A DNA stretch of 64,000 bases from Prochilodus magdalenae (taxonomy: Eukaryota > Chordata > Actinopteri > Characiformes > Prochilodontidae), in NCBI GenBank assembly GCA_024036415.1, contig JAMWET010001371.1:165001-229000 (forward strand), read 5' to 3'. Every line of letters begins with the position of its first letter. The stretch's first letter is position 1. Under the pieces are notes generated by a model, which saw only the letters and a list, made by a program, of their open reading frames with translations, was not told the DNA's origin and did no database searches. This document shows, piece by piece, positions 23,661 through 35,386 of this stretch. The position numbers were made by a program, and so were the translations under genes.

Positions 23661-24820
23661 TCGGGTCAGAATTGGACTTTAATTGGACTTTAATTGGACA
23701 TCACTCAGAAATTCTACCTTTAAAGTGACCTGTGTGGCTTGGAATGAGAATCTGGGGACTTCTGGTGCCAGATTGTGGCATCAACGACAACAAACAATGA
23801 AAAGCAAGGCCTTTCCTAAAACCTTCTGTGCTCTATTCACACATGCAATTCAACTGAAGGTAGCTAGCAAAATGCTATCACTACCTCAAAGTCGTGGCTG
23901 ATTTGAAAACATGCTTACTTGCGGGGTGTTTTTGAGGGGACCTTACATTACAGCCATGGGCTAACGACGTTCTCAACCTTCACAAGGCATTAGACCGGAT
24001 TAGAAATACCAGAAATGCCACATTTACCATCCCAGGTCTACATTCCCACCATTCCCAGACATCTGCAAAACCATGAGAACCACTGAACTGCTACAATTCT
24101 AAAATCACGTACACTGAGACTGTCCAAACAGATTGTTCAAGTGATATCATTTTTCAGTCTCCCAGCTGACCAGTCCATCCCAATTGACCAGTGCATTCCT
24201 GGTATAGCAAACACTATTATATTACCATTATCATTATTTCGAGATGAAACGACTGTGTCTCTGGGTTGTAGGTTCAGGCCATTTCCAAGCAAAGAGGCTG
24301 TATGGGCCCAAACACATTAAATATTAAAAGTCTTTATTCATTTATTGCTTTTCATTAGCATATGGCATCCTCAGCCCCGAGTCATGAATTATAAACCACT
24401 GCAATCATGAAAAACAAAAAGCTTCGTTGCAACGTTTGAACAGTCATCGAATTTGACATTGAGAGAAAGACTGAAATAAATCAAAACAAAATTCAGTTTC
24501 GTGTTTGTAGAAACATTTTACAGTCCTGCTTATTCTTCTACACAAGAAATTTCTCTTTGGGATTCGGGAATGGTGCATGACAACAGGGCGTCATGGTACA
24601 CATACTGTATATCAGACCTTTACGTTCAAAACGGCCAGTGAGTGGACAATCAAGGTCAGTGTTTTGAAAGGGTGGCTGAGTTGGGCGTAGTCGAGACTTT
24701 CTAGGCCTTCAGACAAGGCTAACCATTTCAGCAAGTCTAATGTTTAGCCAGTGTTTATGAAAAATCCATTTCCATTTAAACTCCACAGATACTCCACATT
24801 TAGGTTAAACAATAAGATTC
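23661..24820. other. No gene recognised
   Basis: Mostly AT-rich unique-looking sequence. A direct repeat 'attggactttaattggac' lies at 23670-23700. Confidence 0.45.
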
Positions 24821-24823
24821 AAA

Positions 24824-25027
24824 TTTACATTTATGGCATTTAGCTGACGCTCTTATCCAGAGCGTCTTACAAGGTTAATGATTACAGGTGGGCCAGTGTA
24901 GTGTTAGGAGTCTTGCCCAAGGACTCTTATTGGTGTAGCTCAGCATAGTCACCCCAGACTGGGATTCCAACCCACACGTAGAGGTGGCACCCTGAGTAAT
25001 GGTGTTACCCACTGAGCTACACCAACC
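24824..25027 (-). mobile_element. tRNA-derived SINE
   Basis: The minus strand starts GGTTGGTGTAGCTCAGTGGG at 25027 (A box), has a degraded B box near 24966 (GGTTGGAATCC), a middle region with 'agagtccttgggcaagactc', and ends with the LINE-like tail AGCTAAATGCCATAAATGTA at about 24845-24824. It is transcribed by RNA polymerase III in the family; this copy is one of six in the window. Confidence 0.92.
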
Positions 25028-25365
25028 ATGGAATGCCCAGTGGAAAGTTGTCCAATCTGATATTGCGGTTGACACAGCCAGGATAGCTCTCACTGGGTAG
25101 GCCTTACATGTTAAACTGCTATCTACATAATTAGGAAGTGACAGTGGAATTGACCAGTCGTGGTTTGGTTTACAGTGAGTAGGTCATTAGCATAGAAAGA
25201 CTAACTCTGGCCCATGTGGAAGTCCTATAAAGATCAGGGTGGGAATATGAGCAGTAGCCTAACCCAGTCTCAGGTAGAAATAGGAAACAGCAACCGCAGC
25301 TGTGACTAAGGCATGTCTAATTTAACATGCAGCAAGGTGATTAATCTTTAGTCCGGTGAGCTTAC

Positions 25366-25520
25366 ATTATATAGCCAAAGTTGTGGACACCAGACCACCA
25401 GACCACTAGACCATTGTATATGAGCTTTTTGAGCTTCCCATTTCAAAACCATGGGCATTAATATGGAACTGCCCCCCCCATGACACTTTTCTACACGCAT
25501 CCCTGGAACTCGGGAATTTT
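25366..25520 (-). mobile_element. Tc1-like terminal fragment, group Y
   Basis: The terminus 'ttatatagccaaagttgtgg' followed by 'ggcattaatatggaactgcc' (about 25450-25470) matches the end of a common fish Tc1 group. The rest of the element is missing. Confidence 0.5.
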
Positions 25521-25764
25521 CCGTTCAGTCATCCTAAGGGAAGTTTGGAAGGGACATGTTTCCCCAAAAAAGTTGGAAGCATATAATTGTCTAAAACGTC
25601 GAAGTATCCTGTATCATCGGCCCAGACCCCTTCCTTGGACGGAAAGGGAGAGGCTTTCCATGAAAAGTTACGAAGCATATAATTGACCACATTTTATCCC
25701 CCTGGACCACTTGAACTTTACTGCCCCAGGGCCTCATTAACTGACTCTCAGACAGGGACGGGAT

Positions 25765-26100
25765 TCAGCATTCCAGAGGACACATTCCCACTGCTCCAGA
25801 ATCCAGTGGCATTGCTACAGCCAACACTGAGTGCATAGTGATCTTGGGCTTGTGTGCATCAACTCGGGCATGGATACTCATTTCATGGCCCTCCTGATGC
25901 ACAGTGTGCTGATGTAGCTCCCAGAGGCAACCTCTATACGCTACAGCACTTACAGCTGACTGGGGCAGATCTAGCAACTGACCAAAAAGTGGCATTGCCA
26001 TGCCAAGTCACTGAGCTCCTCCGTACAACCCATTCCACCTCCTGTTCTCCCGCCTATGGAGATTACGCAGCGGTGTGCTGGATATCTCTACACCTGTAAG
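25765..26100 (-). pseudogene. Tc1-like relic, group Z, N-terminal half
   Basis: Minus strand. 'ctgctccagaatccagtggc' and 'gtgatcttgggcttgtgtgc' at about 25790-25860 are central coding sequence. 'agcacttacagctgactggg' near 25945 is the helix-turn-helix region, and 'gtcactgagctcct' near 26007 is close to the protein start. No full frame remains. Confidence 0.65.
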
Positions 26101-26105
26101 CAGTG

Positions 26106-26989
26106 GAGTGTAAATACGGTTGAACTCCATCTCGAATACTAAAACAGCCTTTCCAGCATACGCTCCTGAGCTCACAGCCTGTCGGACAAATCCAACACGG
26201 ACAAGAGGAAGCTAAGCTCATTTCAGCAGAGCCTCCTGCTGCCTAAATGTAGTCTGAGTCGGTTGGTTGCCAGCGCCAGCCTGTATCGCAAGTTCATTGG
26301 CACCGCCAGCAGACATCTCGAAATGGCGCCACGCCAGGCTGAGAGTGAGTGGGAAAAGCTAAAACACTGACACTGTGTCCCCTGCATGTTCTCCGGCTTA
26401 TGTGAGGCTCACACGCTGGCGCCGAACGGAGCATAAGCATTATGGGACCACGGGAGAGGGCTAAGGAAGCGAGGACACGCACGGCGGAGAAGGAATTCGC
26501 ACATGGGTAACATTATCTGCTAATTGCTTTGGCACTTGCATTGACAGTGTGGAGCAAAATGAATTTGAGGGGAGTCTGACTCATTGTCCACTTCTCGGAA
26601 TGCAAATGGGAAGGTGCGCGACAAAAGAGAAGGAAATCTGTAAACTGGGATACACGTTTTAGTATTCGGGAGGGATCCTAATGCCAGTATCCCAGGCCAT
26701 GTGGGCTCACCAGCCATCTACAGGGGACTGTCTCATTTCCATACTCCTTATAAGTACCCGCATGTACAGGGTACGTATATAGATTTTCTGTATCTGCAGT
26801 TTTTACTCAAATCCAGATATAAACTAATCCCAGAGATTAATAACCCTAACATACTGAATACAGACAGTTATCATAGTGGTCCTGTGGGGGTCCTGACTAT
26901 TAAAGAACAGGGTACAAGGAGAGAGTATAGAGAGTCTGTAATTGTAGCTATCATGTGGTCAGTGGAGCTGGTGCAGGTACAAGGAGGTG
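26106..26989. other. No gene recognised
   Basis: Nothing assignable; a few ORFs of 60-110 codons overlap on both strands. Confidence 0.4.
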
Positions 26990-27310
26990 GTTTTAATGTG
27001 GGTCTTAATACCTGTGGGGTGTGAGTGACGGGATCCATAGATTGAGAAGAGGTGGTACAGTGCAGGGAATGTCTCATTCCATGTGTGGAAATTGGCTCCA
27101 CAGCAGATGTTAATGACTGTCTAACAGGAGTGACTGGGTATTTGGGCGTGGCCAAAGACCATAGTGTGAAGGAAGTAGCCGAATCTGCAGGTGTATGGAA
27201 GCGTACGGCCATACAGGTCTACCAGCAGTGGCTAAAATCCCAGTCTACAGGGAATTCTCCTCGTGACTGTGCCGGGAAGGCATCCACCAAATCTGGCCCA
27301 GCTGTACACT
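26990..27310 (+). mobile_element. Tc1-like derivative, group W, copy 1
   Basis: Plus strand from 'cctgtggggtgtgagtgacg' (27010) includes a helix-turn-helix reading VTGYLGVAKDHSVKEVAESA then GVWKRTAIQVYQQWLKSQST, and ends with KASTKSGPA at about 27300. This is a Tc1-type DNA-binding N-terminus without a DDE domain. The same truncated structure occurs at 33.8, 47.0 and 49.5 kb. Confidence 0.75.
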
Positions 27311-28200
27311 TGCACACAGTGTCTGAAGGAACTCGGCTGGTAGGCTGTTCCAAGCAGCTTGTGGACCTAACCACAGATCTTCTGTGGATGTCGGCTTCCT
27401 CAAATCCCTCGGCCTCTTCATGTGATTCCAGACACATGACATCACTTCCAGCACTTCCTGTTCTTCTTCATGCTGAAGGTGGTACGTAATAGCCTTGGCT
27501 GTATGTTTGGGGTCGGTGTCATACGCCTCCCTGATGGTCCTGCATGACGGATAAGCATCTGGCTGTATGTCTCAGCATCGAGGACACCATTAATCCTGAC
27601 CAAATCTCCGACTCCTTTTGCAGAAATGCAGCCCCAGACCTGCAAGGAACCTCCACCTGCTTCACCGCTGCCTGCGGACACTCATTACTGCACCGCTCTC
27701 CAGCCCTTCGACAAACAACCTGCCTTCTGCTACAGCCAAGCATTTCAGATTTCCTCATCAGTCCAGAGCACCGCTGCCATGTTTCCGCACCCCAGGTCCT
27801 GTGTTCTCGTGCATAGTTGAGTTGCCTGGCCTTGCTTCCGGACAGTAGGTGGGGGTACCTGTATCCCACTGGTTTCTGGCAGTTCTGAGCTGACGGCACT
27901 GAGCTCGATGTGTTTCCTAGGCCGACCACTGCGTCTACGATCCTCAGTGTTGCCTGTTTCTCTGTGTATTTTGGAAAGAGCTTGAATAGCACATCTGGAA
28001 ACACCAGCCTGCTTTGAAACACCTGTCTGGGAGAGACCTTACTGATGCAGTCACTACCTCGTGCCATAGTGTATGACCTGTGACATGAAACTGTCTTCCA
28101 CAGTCTCACCTTGGTAGCAGTTGTTCCTCACCCAGTTCTAAGCCTCCCACCTGTTTCAGTTAATGACTGTGTTTTAGCCTACCTGTGACACTGATGAGCA
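27311..28200 (-). pseudogene. Tc1-like transposase pseudogene, group V
   Basis: Minus strand: ARQLNYAREHRTWGAETWQR lies near 27800, with the expected W(T/S)DES motif changed to CSGLMRKSE after a frameshift. Then VEVPCRSGAAFLQ in one frame and GGSLQVWGCISAKGVGDLVR in another come from the same region, followed by INGVLDAETYSQML at about 27560. The C-terminus near 27440-27320 reads PTSTEDLWLGPQAAWNSLPA then EFLQTLCASV, where it stops at the group W fragment. N-terminal sequence runs to about 28180. All conserved blocks are present in order, but several frameshifts make it inactive. Confidence 0.85.
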
Positions 28201-29370
28201 TTAGCACCTGGTCAGGATAACCGGTTCTGATTGGGGGGAATGTTTACGCCTGGGTGTTTCACTGTAGATCGTGATCAGCTTTTTGGCTCGTTTGGGTTTT
28301 TTGAGGAGCTGATCAGTTATGAGTTCACCGTAAGGACCCCGGTGGGTTTCGTAGATACTGAATGCCGGCTGTTGACTTGTATTCCTGTAATCCTACTGTT
28401 CTGGTGCACTGCAGCAGCAGGAGGGGTTCAATGAAGATGGCAAATAGACAGAGTGAAAGGGAACATCCCTGTCAGGTTTCCGGCTGTCCTGTGAAGCCTG
28501 GCGGTAATCCATTACTTGTGACACCGGCCACTGGTGGGTCGTATAAAACCCAAACCCATATGATAATCAGCTCTCCACACCCAAAAGACTATAAGGCTAT
28601 ATTTACCGCACTCTCTGCACCCCGTTTACCTCGCTGGTATATTCTGCAGCTTCCTGTTTCCCCCAAAATCTGTGGAGTGTAGGGACTTTTGGCTCTCTTG
28701 AGTTTCGATTAAGTCACTGTGCACCAGGGGTACCAGAACATCACTACCTCTTACTGCCCAGCTGACTAAGAGACCCCTGCTAATAGCGCTTCACTTGGAA
28801 AACGTACTTGTGACTCAGTTAGTCTTTAATGAATGAATGACAGCACTTTCCCATCCATGATTTAATTAAGCACTGACAGAGTCCAGGACTCACCAAAAAA
28901 CCAACCTCACCCAGAGCGCCACACAAGTCCTGGATATCACTAAATCCGAGTTGAACGGTGATCTTCTGGATTAGCCTGAAACTCCCGGTCTGGTTAAAGC
29001 TCCAGTAATGTAAAGCATATACACCATGAGGCGATTTAATAATGTTTAATGTTTATTATATAAAGAAATACGTCACACCACTATCAACATCAGATACTCG
29101 CCGCTCCAGTATCCATCATCTCCACTGAGAAGGCATCTTGGAAGGTTTGTTGCACATACACAAAGATGTTTATCTCGCCGGATTCATGCAGTTTATCCAC
29201 CCGGTCTGCTGAAATTCCCCTAGGGAAAAACCTTTTTATTTAGGGGTGTAGTTTCTTTTCTTGCTTACCCAGAAGGATGGAGTCAGGAGACTGAAGGCTG
29301 GAGATGTTGGAGCAGTGTACTTCAAGGCGATTGCAGTTCACTCACATCTCTCGTCCTAAGCCAGGCCAGT
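28201..29370. other. No gene recognised
   Basis: A plus-strand ORF pair near 28231-28682 has no recognisable domain. An (AATGA)-like short repeat lies near 28830. This stretch lies just downstream of mad1l1. Confidence 0.45.
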
Positions 29371-29530
29371 CCAGCTCCGGAGATATTCCGAATGCACATA
29401 TGCAACTGTGCCCACTAGGCTGAGAGAGAAACAGGGTGATAGATGACATACTGGAATATCTGTATCTGTATAGTCAGGCTGTCTACCTCAATCAGGAGCC
29501 TGAGTAACTTACTGTCCACAGGTGCTAGTT
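29371..29530. repeat. 160-bp direct repeat, copy 1
   Basis: Starts 'ccagctccggagatattccg' and ends 'caggtgctagtt'; it matches 31544-31697 at well over 90% identity by eye. The main difference is one extra six-base 'tctgta' unit here. This copy lies downstream of the predicted mad1l1 polyadenylation site; the other lies in the last intron. Confidence 0.9.
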
Positions 29531-29640
29531 AACCACATGGTAAATGTATACACACTTATATACATACTAACTGATACAAAAAACACTGATTATCCAACAG
29601 GGGACACTATGATTTTGATAAACGATCTTTAGACAAAACA

Positions 29641-30518
29641 CACGAAACACACAACATTTTATTATTTCTTTATTTTCAACATCACCACCTTCGTGTTCCA
29701 TTTGGGTGAGCCCTTATGTAAAGTCTCTTAAAGGACTGAGAAATACGGGTGAACACTTGTACTGAGTATTCAGCTTTGCAAAAAAAACAAATAACAAAAA
29801 AACAAATAAAAACAATACAATCAAGAAAACACACCACAGGAAATGGTAATCTATGGCATTAATAAGAGCTGCATTAATATCACATTTTAATTTCATTTCA
29901 GATTCAGGTGGTTTATAAAAAGATCCTAACTGGCAGAACTACCGCACGCTTCTTCACAGTACGGGCTGAAATGAAAAATTAAGAAGTAGTCCTGGCATAT
30001 ATTTGTATGCCAAGGTTTGAACGCCCGGCTCAAACTCCAACTTGTGTTGATTTGGAACGAAGCCACTTCCCACATTTCTGCTCACTTAAGTAGAAACTGT
30101 AAAATTGAAAAAACAAAAAAACCTAAAAAACAAAAACACAAACAAAAAAAACAACACAACTTAAATTCTGCAGTGAAGTGTATTCTCTGTAGAGGACATG
30201 TACACATCGTCCACACCCAGAGATGGGAAGGGACAGAGACGCCCAAGCTTTTGTATATTGTATACGGCATATCTGCTAAAACATCAACCATCTTATCGAT
30301 TTTTCACTGAGTCTGTCGACCATATGTAAACACGCTCTGAAAAAGGGAGGCACTGAGCTATGTACAGTAAGCATTCCAAGCAGAGAGAGAAAAACGCATC
30401 TACAAAGAAAAAAAAAACCTGTCTGTGATCCATACACATGTGTAAGAGGTACGAGTGTGCCTGGCTGTACACCGGTCTGTCCACCGGGCTCTGTCTTGAT
30501 CACAGGGCCATAGGAAGG
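29641..30518 (-). other. mad1l1: mad1l1 3' UTR (predicted)
   Basis: Sequence between the mad1l1 stop codon and the first strong poly(A) signals on the minus strand. It has U-rich tracts in transcript sense, including runs at 30100-30150 and 29780-29820. The length of about 0.88 kb is a prediction from the signals alone. A retained variant hexamer (ATTAAA, 29886-29891) could give a shorter form. Confidence 0.65.
29658..29674 (-). terminator. mad1l1: Tandem AATAAA polyadenylation signals
   Basis: On the minus strand AATAAA lies at 29674-29669 and again at 29663-29658. Cleavage would be expected 10-30 nt further on, near 29630-29650. They are the first canonical hexamers I found below the stop codon. 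Confidence 0.6.
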
Positions 30519-30680
30519 TTATATAACAGTTTGCCGGCTGAACAGGTCGAGGGTGACGGCGCTGAGGAAAACCGGAATGCTCTTCTGGTGGAACAGATGC
30601 AAGTCCACCAGCTCGGTCAGCGTACGGGAGAAATCCGTCTCGAGCAGCTGCATACTTCCACTGCCTATTTGACCACTGGC
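30519..30680 (-). CDS. mad1l1: mad1l1 terminal coding exon (MAD1 C-terminus)
   Basis: This exon encodes the last 53 residues of MAD1, the coiled-coil protein that recruits MAD2 to unattached kinetochores and nuclear pores and starts the spindle checkpoint. The reading is [10 protein letters not shown], then [30 protein letters not shown] and [13 protein letters not shown], ending in TAA at 30521-30519. The blocks [17 protein letters not shown] and LFSRQT are hallmark sequences of the vertebrate MAD1 end, which forms the last beta strands and helix of the globular C-terminal domain. The acceptor is TTTTTGCAG|GCC (AG at 30682-30681), and the exon starts in phase 0, matching the phase-0 donor of the exon at 56623. 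A ~455-nt CT-repeat tract sits immediately before the acceptor. Identification comes from recognising the family; the splice join is inferred from phase and homology. Confidence 0.95.
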   Translation of the reverse strand, partial: ASGQIGSGSMQLLETDFSRTLTELVDLHLFHQKSIPVFLSAVTLDLFSRQTVI

Positions 30681-30682
30681 CT

Positions 30683-30841
30683 GCAAAAAGAGAGAGAGAG
30701 TGAGAGAGAGAGAGAGAGAGAGTAGAGAGCGAGCGAAAGAGAGAGAGAGAGACAGAGAGAGAGGGAGCGAGACAGAGAGAGAAAGACAGAGACACACAGA
30801 GAGAGAGACACACACAGAGAGAGCGAGCGAGCGAGAGAGAG

Positions 30842-30936
<95 letters not shown>

Positions 30937-30937
30937 G

Positions 30938-30983
<46 letters not shown>

Positions 30984-31015
30984 AGAGAGACAGAGAGAGA
31001 GAGAGAGAGAGACAC

Positions 31016-31059
<44 letters not shown>

Positions 31060-31140
31060 GGAGAGAGAAAGAGAGAGAGAGAGAGCAGGAGAGAGAAAGA
31101 GAGAGAGAGAGAGCGGGAGAGAGAAAGAGAGAGAGAGGTG
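30683..31140 (-). repeat. mad1l1: Long (CT)n tract acting as polypyrimidine tract of the last intron
   Basis: The plus strand is almost pure GA with CA, GC and GGGA interruptions, so the transcript strand is CT-rich with G but nearly no A. No AG dinucleotide occurs on the minus strand between the acceptor AG and 31140. Only two transcript-strand adenosines fall inside, at 30723 and 30701. The tract is also open in the terminal-exon frame, giving meaningless Ser-Leu repeats up to 30983. Confidence 0.95.
30699..30703 (-). promoter_or_regulatory. mad1l1: Candidate branch point CTCAC
   Basis: The transcript-strand A at 30701 lies 21 nt before the first base of the exon, within CTCAC, which fits the yUnAy branch-point pattern. 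The only other nearby A (30723, in CTCTACT) fits less well. Inferred from sequence only. Confidence 0.55.
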
Positions 31141-31543
31141 CTGCATTAAAATGGAACTGTTCTGATGGGCATCACTGGACCACCCAGCTGACCCAGGTCA
31201 TCACCAGCAGGATCAGTGAGTAACCTGCACATCTGTGAAGGCACCACCGAGTGAAACTGGATCGGGCTGAAAGCAGGAAGTGACAACTTCATTTACAAAC
31301 ATAGACTTCAGGATGGGGACCGTGGTGAGAGGTCAGAGGTCGTATTTGTTGGTGATACGCGTGTTCAGTGTGGAGTGATCCGAGAGATAATGGTAACGAC
31401 ACCTGGTTAGGAAATGTATAGGGGCATTACATCGCCTCCTGAACACTGCACTCGTTTGGAAACTCTGCACCATATGGTTCCATTGGACTGCCAGGAACTG
31501 TCCACCATTCCAGCACACCCCTCTCATCATTCACTGCTACCGC

Positions 31544-31697
31544 CCAGCTCCGGAGATATTCCGAATGCACATATGCCACTGTGCCCACTAGGCTGAGAGA
31601 GACACAGGGTGATAGATGACATACTGGAATACCTGTATAGCCAGGCTGTCCACCTCAATCAGGAGCCTGAGTAACCCACTGTCCCCAGGTGCTAGTT
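31544..31697. repeat. 160-bp direct repeat, copy 2
   Basis: Matches 29371-29530 in the same orientation, beginning at 'ccagctccggagatattccg'. It lies inside the last mad1l1 intron, about 860 bp before the terminal exon, so the two copies bracket that exon and the 3' UTR. Confidence 0.9.
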
Positions 31698-31789
31698 CAT
31701 CCTGGACACATGTAAAACGAGCTTCACGGTTCCTTCTGGTTTCTCAAACACCCCATCCTAATTCTTATCCAAACTTCCGGAATTCCAGC

Positions 31790-31870
31790 TACCCCAAACA
31801 CAGCCATGCAGTCTCTATAGACGAACACTGGCAGCAGACAGGGCCTTACTGAAGAGCTCAGCCACCCGAG
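31790..31870 (+). mobile_element. Tc1-like fragment, group Z
   Basis: 'cagtctctatagacgaacac' followed by 'tggcagcagacagggcctta' matches the N-terminal flank of the group Z copy at 15.90-15.96 kb. It is only about 80 bp long. Confidence 0.5.
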
Positions 31871-33769
31871 CCACAGGTCCGCTAGTGAAGGCGAGTCATG
31901 GTTTATTTATACGCGCCCTTTACATGCCACAAAGCAGCTTTACCGAGAATCCGGTGCCAAGCCCCAAGTGAGCAAGCCAAGGGAGATGGCGGCAGAACGC
32001 ACCTCCCTCAGAGCAGACGGAAGACACCTCGGAGGAGGAGCCAAAACTCAACAGCACAAAAGCGAAGTACAATATTTTACAATGACATGCCATACTGAAT
32101 ATAGAGAATCGCCGATGACTGCTCTCACGGGAGAACACTCACTCACTCACTCACTGTAAGGAGCTTGTTAAATTTCTGTTCTGCTGGATCTGTGTTACAG
32201 TGAAACGGGAGAATCTCGAAGCGTCACAGAGCAAGACAGCCAGGAAGCTCATAGAAACCTGTCCTCCCGCGGCTCATCACTCCACGCAGAGTTCTAAGCG
32301 GCACAAGGACTGGGTCAGGAGCTTCGTGAAAGGACTGTGGAGCGGTGTAAAGCACACCGGTGTTTTTCAGGGTTTGGGCTCGGCCCCAGTTAGTGAGGAG
32401 TAACGTTACTGCTACAGCATAACCAGTCACTTTAGACCATTACAGTGCTCAACAGCTCAACGTCCATCACTCGGCTTTCGTAAATTTAGCATAGGTGCAT
32501 CATTTCTGCTACGAATTTTATTCAAATCATTCAACCCAACTTCTGAACACTGGTTCCGAACGTCTGAGCGGTAGTGTACGTACACTGGTGTGCTGGATAT
32601 TACTCGCCAAGCACTTCGGCACCAGCTGTGCAGAAATCACCGCTAACCCTTTTAATTCGCATCATGAATCAGATACAGAACACTCTGAACTTACCCACAC
32701 AATTCTCTACACATGACGACAGGCTGGTGTTGAAAGTTGGAGCACCGAGACAGAACTTCACCTCTTTCCCCTTTTAGGAAAACGGGAAGAAGTGCCCCAG
32801 CTAAACCGGCTCAAAAACAGAAAGCTGGTTTTGACTATCGGAAAGTCCCGCGTCCTTTAGAAACCTTCCTAATACCTGGCCTCGGTCTTCCAGGACATGC
32901 CGGTTTGTTTTCCCTCTTCTTCTCTAAATCACATTCAAAGAAAGGTCAGCCGAGTGTTTTCCTCCTCTCCATCAGAGAGGGACTTATTCAAATCCTGACC
33001 TTATCAGTGTTTGTTTGCATATTCACCGCCTCGGAAACGTGTCGCGAACGCTATTTGACCTTTTAGTTAACATCAGGTTTTTGTTGACAATGAAATTATC
33101 CTCCAGTCAACACAAGTGGACAGAAGTGACAAAACGCCCGCCAGCCGAACATGCGACAGAAAGAGATCAAAGAGCTAATTAAAGAATACACGTGAGGTCT
33201 GTGCAGCAGTGTGCGGTCGGTCTGTACGAACTTCTCATTTACAGGCGAGACGATATTTCCCAGTATTACAGACAGCGGCCGAACTTTTACAGCACGTTCG
33301 GGGGGCCGAAATCAGACTTGGTACCTGTAAACCCACCGAATGGCTGGTAAGATCATCGTTTGTCTACATCAATAACAAACCCGCCACCTCCAACATGCAA
33401 GGTCACTAATTCTACATGATGCATACTAACGTAGCCACACATCCAGCCACACACTGTATCAAATAAATTATTTATTATTTTTAATTCTGAAATAAATAAT
33501 AATAAATATAATAATAAAGTAATATTATATTATATATTATTATATAATATAATAATAAACACATCTACATTTTACATTTCAGGTTTATTTTTATTTTTTT
33601 TTATCCCAATACTATAAATGTAGCAAACACATGAGAATGTATTTTCGCTTAATAACCAAAGTGTCTAATTTGACCAGGGGTGCACATACATTTGCATGCA
33701 AGAGTAAACAAAAACATAAATGAATGAATGAACAAATGAAACTTGGGGTATTGTTTTATTTTCAGTACT
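31871..33769. other. Intronic sequence, no exon recognised; AT-rich patch
   Basis: (ACTC)n lies at 32139-32155. An AT-rich stretch at 33466-33560 is made of TAATA-type words. Near 33672-33703, 'tttgaccaggggtgcacata' resembles the subterminal sequence of a Tc1 element. No coding exon is recognised. Confidence 0.5.
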
Positions 33770-34290
33770 GGCCAGACAAAAGAACTGTCACCTTGCATGT
33801 TTAAGGTGGTAGTGACTTCAGGTTCCTGCAGATGGCGCTGCACGAGGATGACGGGGCTATAAATCCCTGTGGGGTGTGAGCGACGGGATCCATAGATTGA
33901 GAAGAGGTGGTACAGTGCAGGGAATGTCTCGTTCCATGTGTGGATACAATGGCTCCAGAGCAGATGTTAATGATTGGCTAAAAGGAGTGACTGGGTATTT
34001 GGGCGTGGCCAAAGAGCATAGCATGAAGGAAGTAGCTGAATCTGCAGGTGTATGGAAGCCTACGGGTCTACCAGCAGTCGCTAAAATCCCAGCCTACAGG
34101 GAATTCTCCTCGGAATTGGGCCACGGAAGGCCTCCACCAAATCTGGCACCAATGGCACAGTTCTATGATGCAGGAGTGTCTGAACATTGATGTGGCTACA
34201 CCCAGAAACCTGTCCAGTCCCAGCTGTTACTGGTGCTCCTGGACAGTATTCGTACAGGTATGTTTCAGTCCCGGGGGTGAGGTTCTCCTT
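33770..34290 (+). mobile_element. Tc1-like derivative, group W, copy 2
   Basis: Begins with 'caccttgcatgtttaaggtg', shared with 49.34 kb. The coding part reads RADVNDWLKGVTGYLGVAK then EHSMKEVAESAGVWK, after which a deletion shifts the frame. It ends beyond 'cccagaaacctgtccagtcc' (34200-34220). The DNA-binding region is present and the DDE domain is absent. Confidence 0.78.
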
Positions 34291-35300
34291 ACTCAGTGCA
34301 GTAAACTCTAATGAACTGTGGTAACTGTATGAGTTTCCTAAAAACTGAAAAACTGAAACAGAGTTCTCGCCAGTTTAGTCGTCGTACCGCCTCTACAGTG
34401 TTCTTATTAAGCGTCAAGTTGATTCAGACTCCTGGCAATTCTCCAGTCTCATCTTTGGGTCTTCAGGCTTCTGAATGGCTGGTTCATGATTCCTTTAACG
34501 ACATCCATCCATCTCATTTCTGGTCGTCCTTTTTTTTATTTCACTTTCAACTTTTCCAAAGAACTGATTCCTCTCAGAACTCGTCCAACAGCTTCAGCTC
34601 GGTTATCTGGGCTCGGTGGAAAAGGCCAGGCTTAGTCTGGTCCAGGATCTATGTGCTTGTTTACTCCGCCTGGTAGAAATCTGCTTGCTAAACTCTACAG
34701 TGTGATTGGTCTGCCGAGGGCTTCTAGCGGCTCGCGCTCGTACACAGGGCTCCCTGTTAAATATTATATTTACAGCAGCTCGGCAGTAGTTCCCTCGCCG
34801 GCTGAAGTATCATGCTGACTTACCGACTCGTATTTTTCCTCTACAGTGGTAGTGACAGAAATAAGGACATGTAAAGGTTAGGACTGCGCAGCCTGAGGCC
34901 CGAGACTCTGCTTTACGAGTGCTCTGAAAAGGGTTTTGGCTTAAAACATGTCACTTCAGTTCATTTATAGTTAGGAGGGATCTGCAGGACGTTAAGGAAA
35001 ACCCAGATTGGCCAGTTTATCATGGTTACCATATATCCAAAACATATAGAATCAATAATTTGTCTTTAACTGGAATACTGGAATAACTCCGTTTCCACAC
35101 CCTGTAAGGCTTGGGGAAAAGAAGCACGGAGGAGCCGTCACTGTTGCTGTCTGCCGGGTGGAGGGGTGAGAGGAGCTGTAATTGGCTGGTGAATTAGTTC
35201 TATCTGCTGATTAGGCGAACTTTTAATTAGCCAAGTGCTCAGAGCTAACGACTGAGATCACTGCACTTAGCACATCAGAGACACGAGTACCAAACCTCAC
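34291..35300. other. Intronic sequence, no exon recognised
   Basis: A 121-codon plus-strand ORF at 34311-34676 has no known domain. No repeat was identified. Confidence 0.45.
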
Positions 35301-35304
35301 GTTC

Positions 35305-35317
35305 ACGCACACGCAGA

Positions 35318-35386
<69 letters not shown>

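Noticed and set aside
30400..31149. Ser/Leu-rich ORFs up to 248 codons over the GA tract
   Set aside because: Microsatellite artefact; only the part at 30519-30680, in one frame, is real coding sequence.
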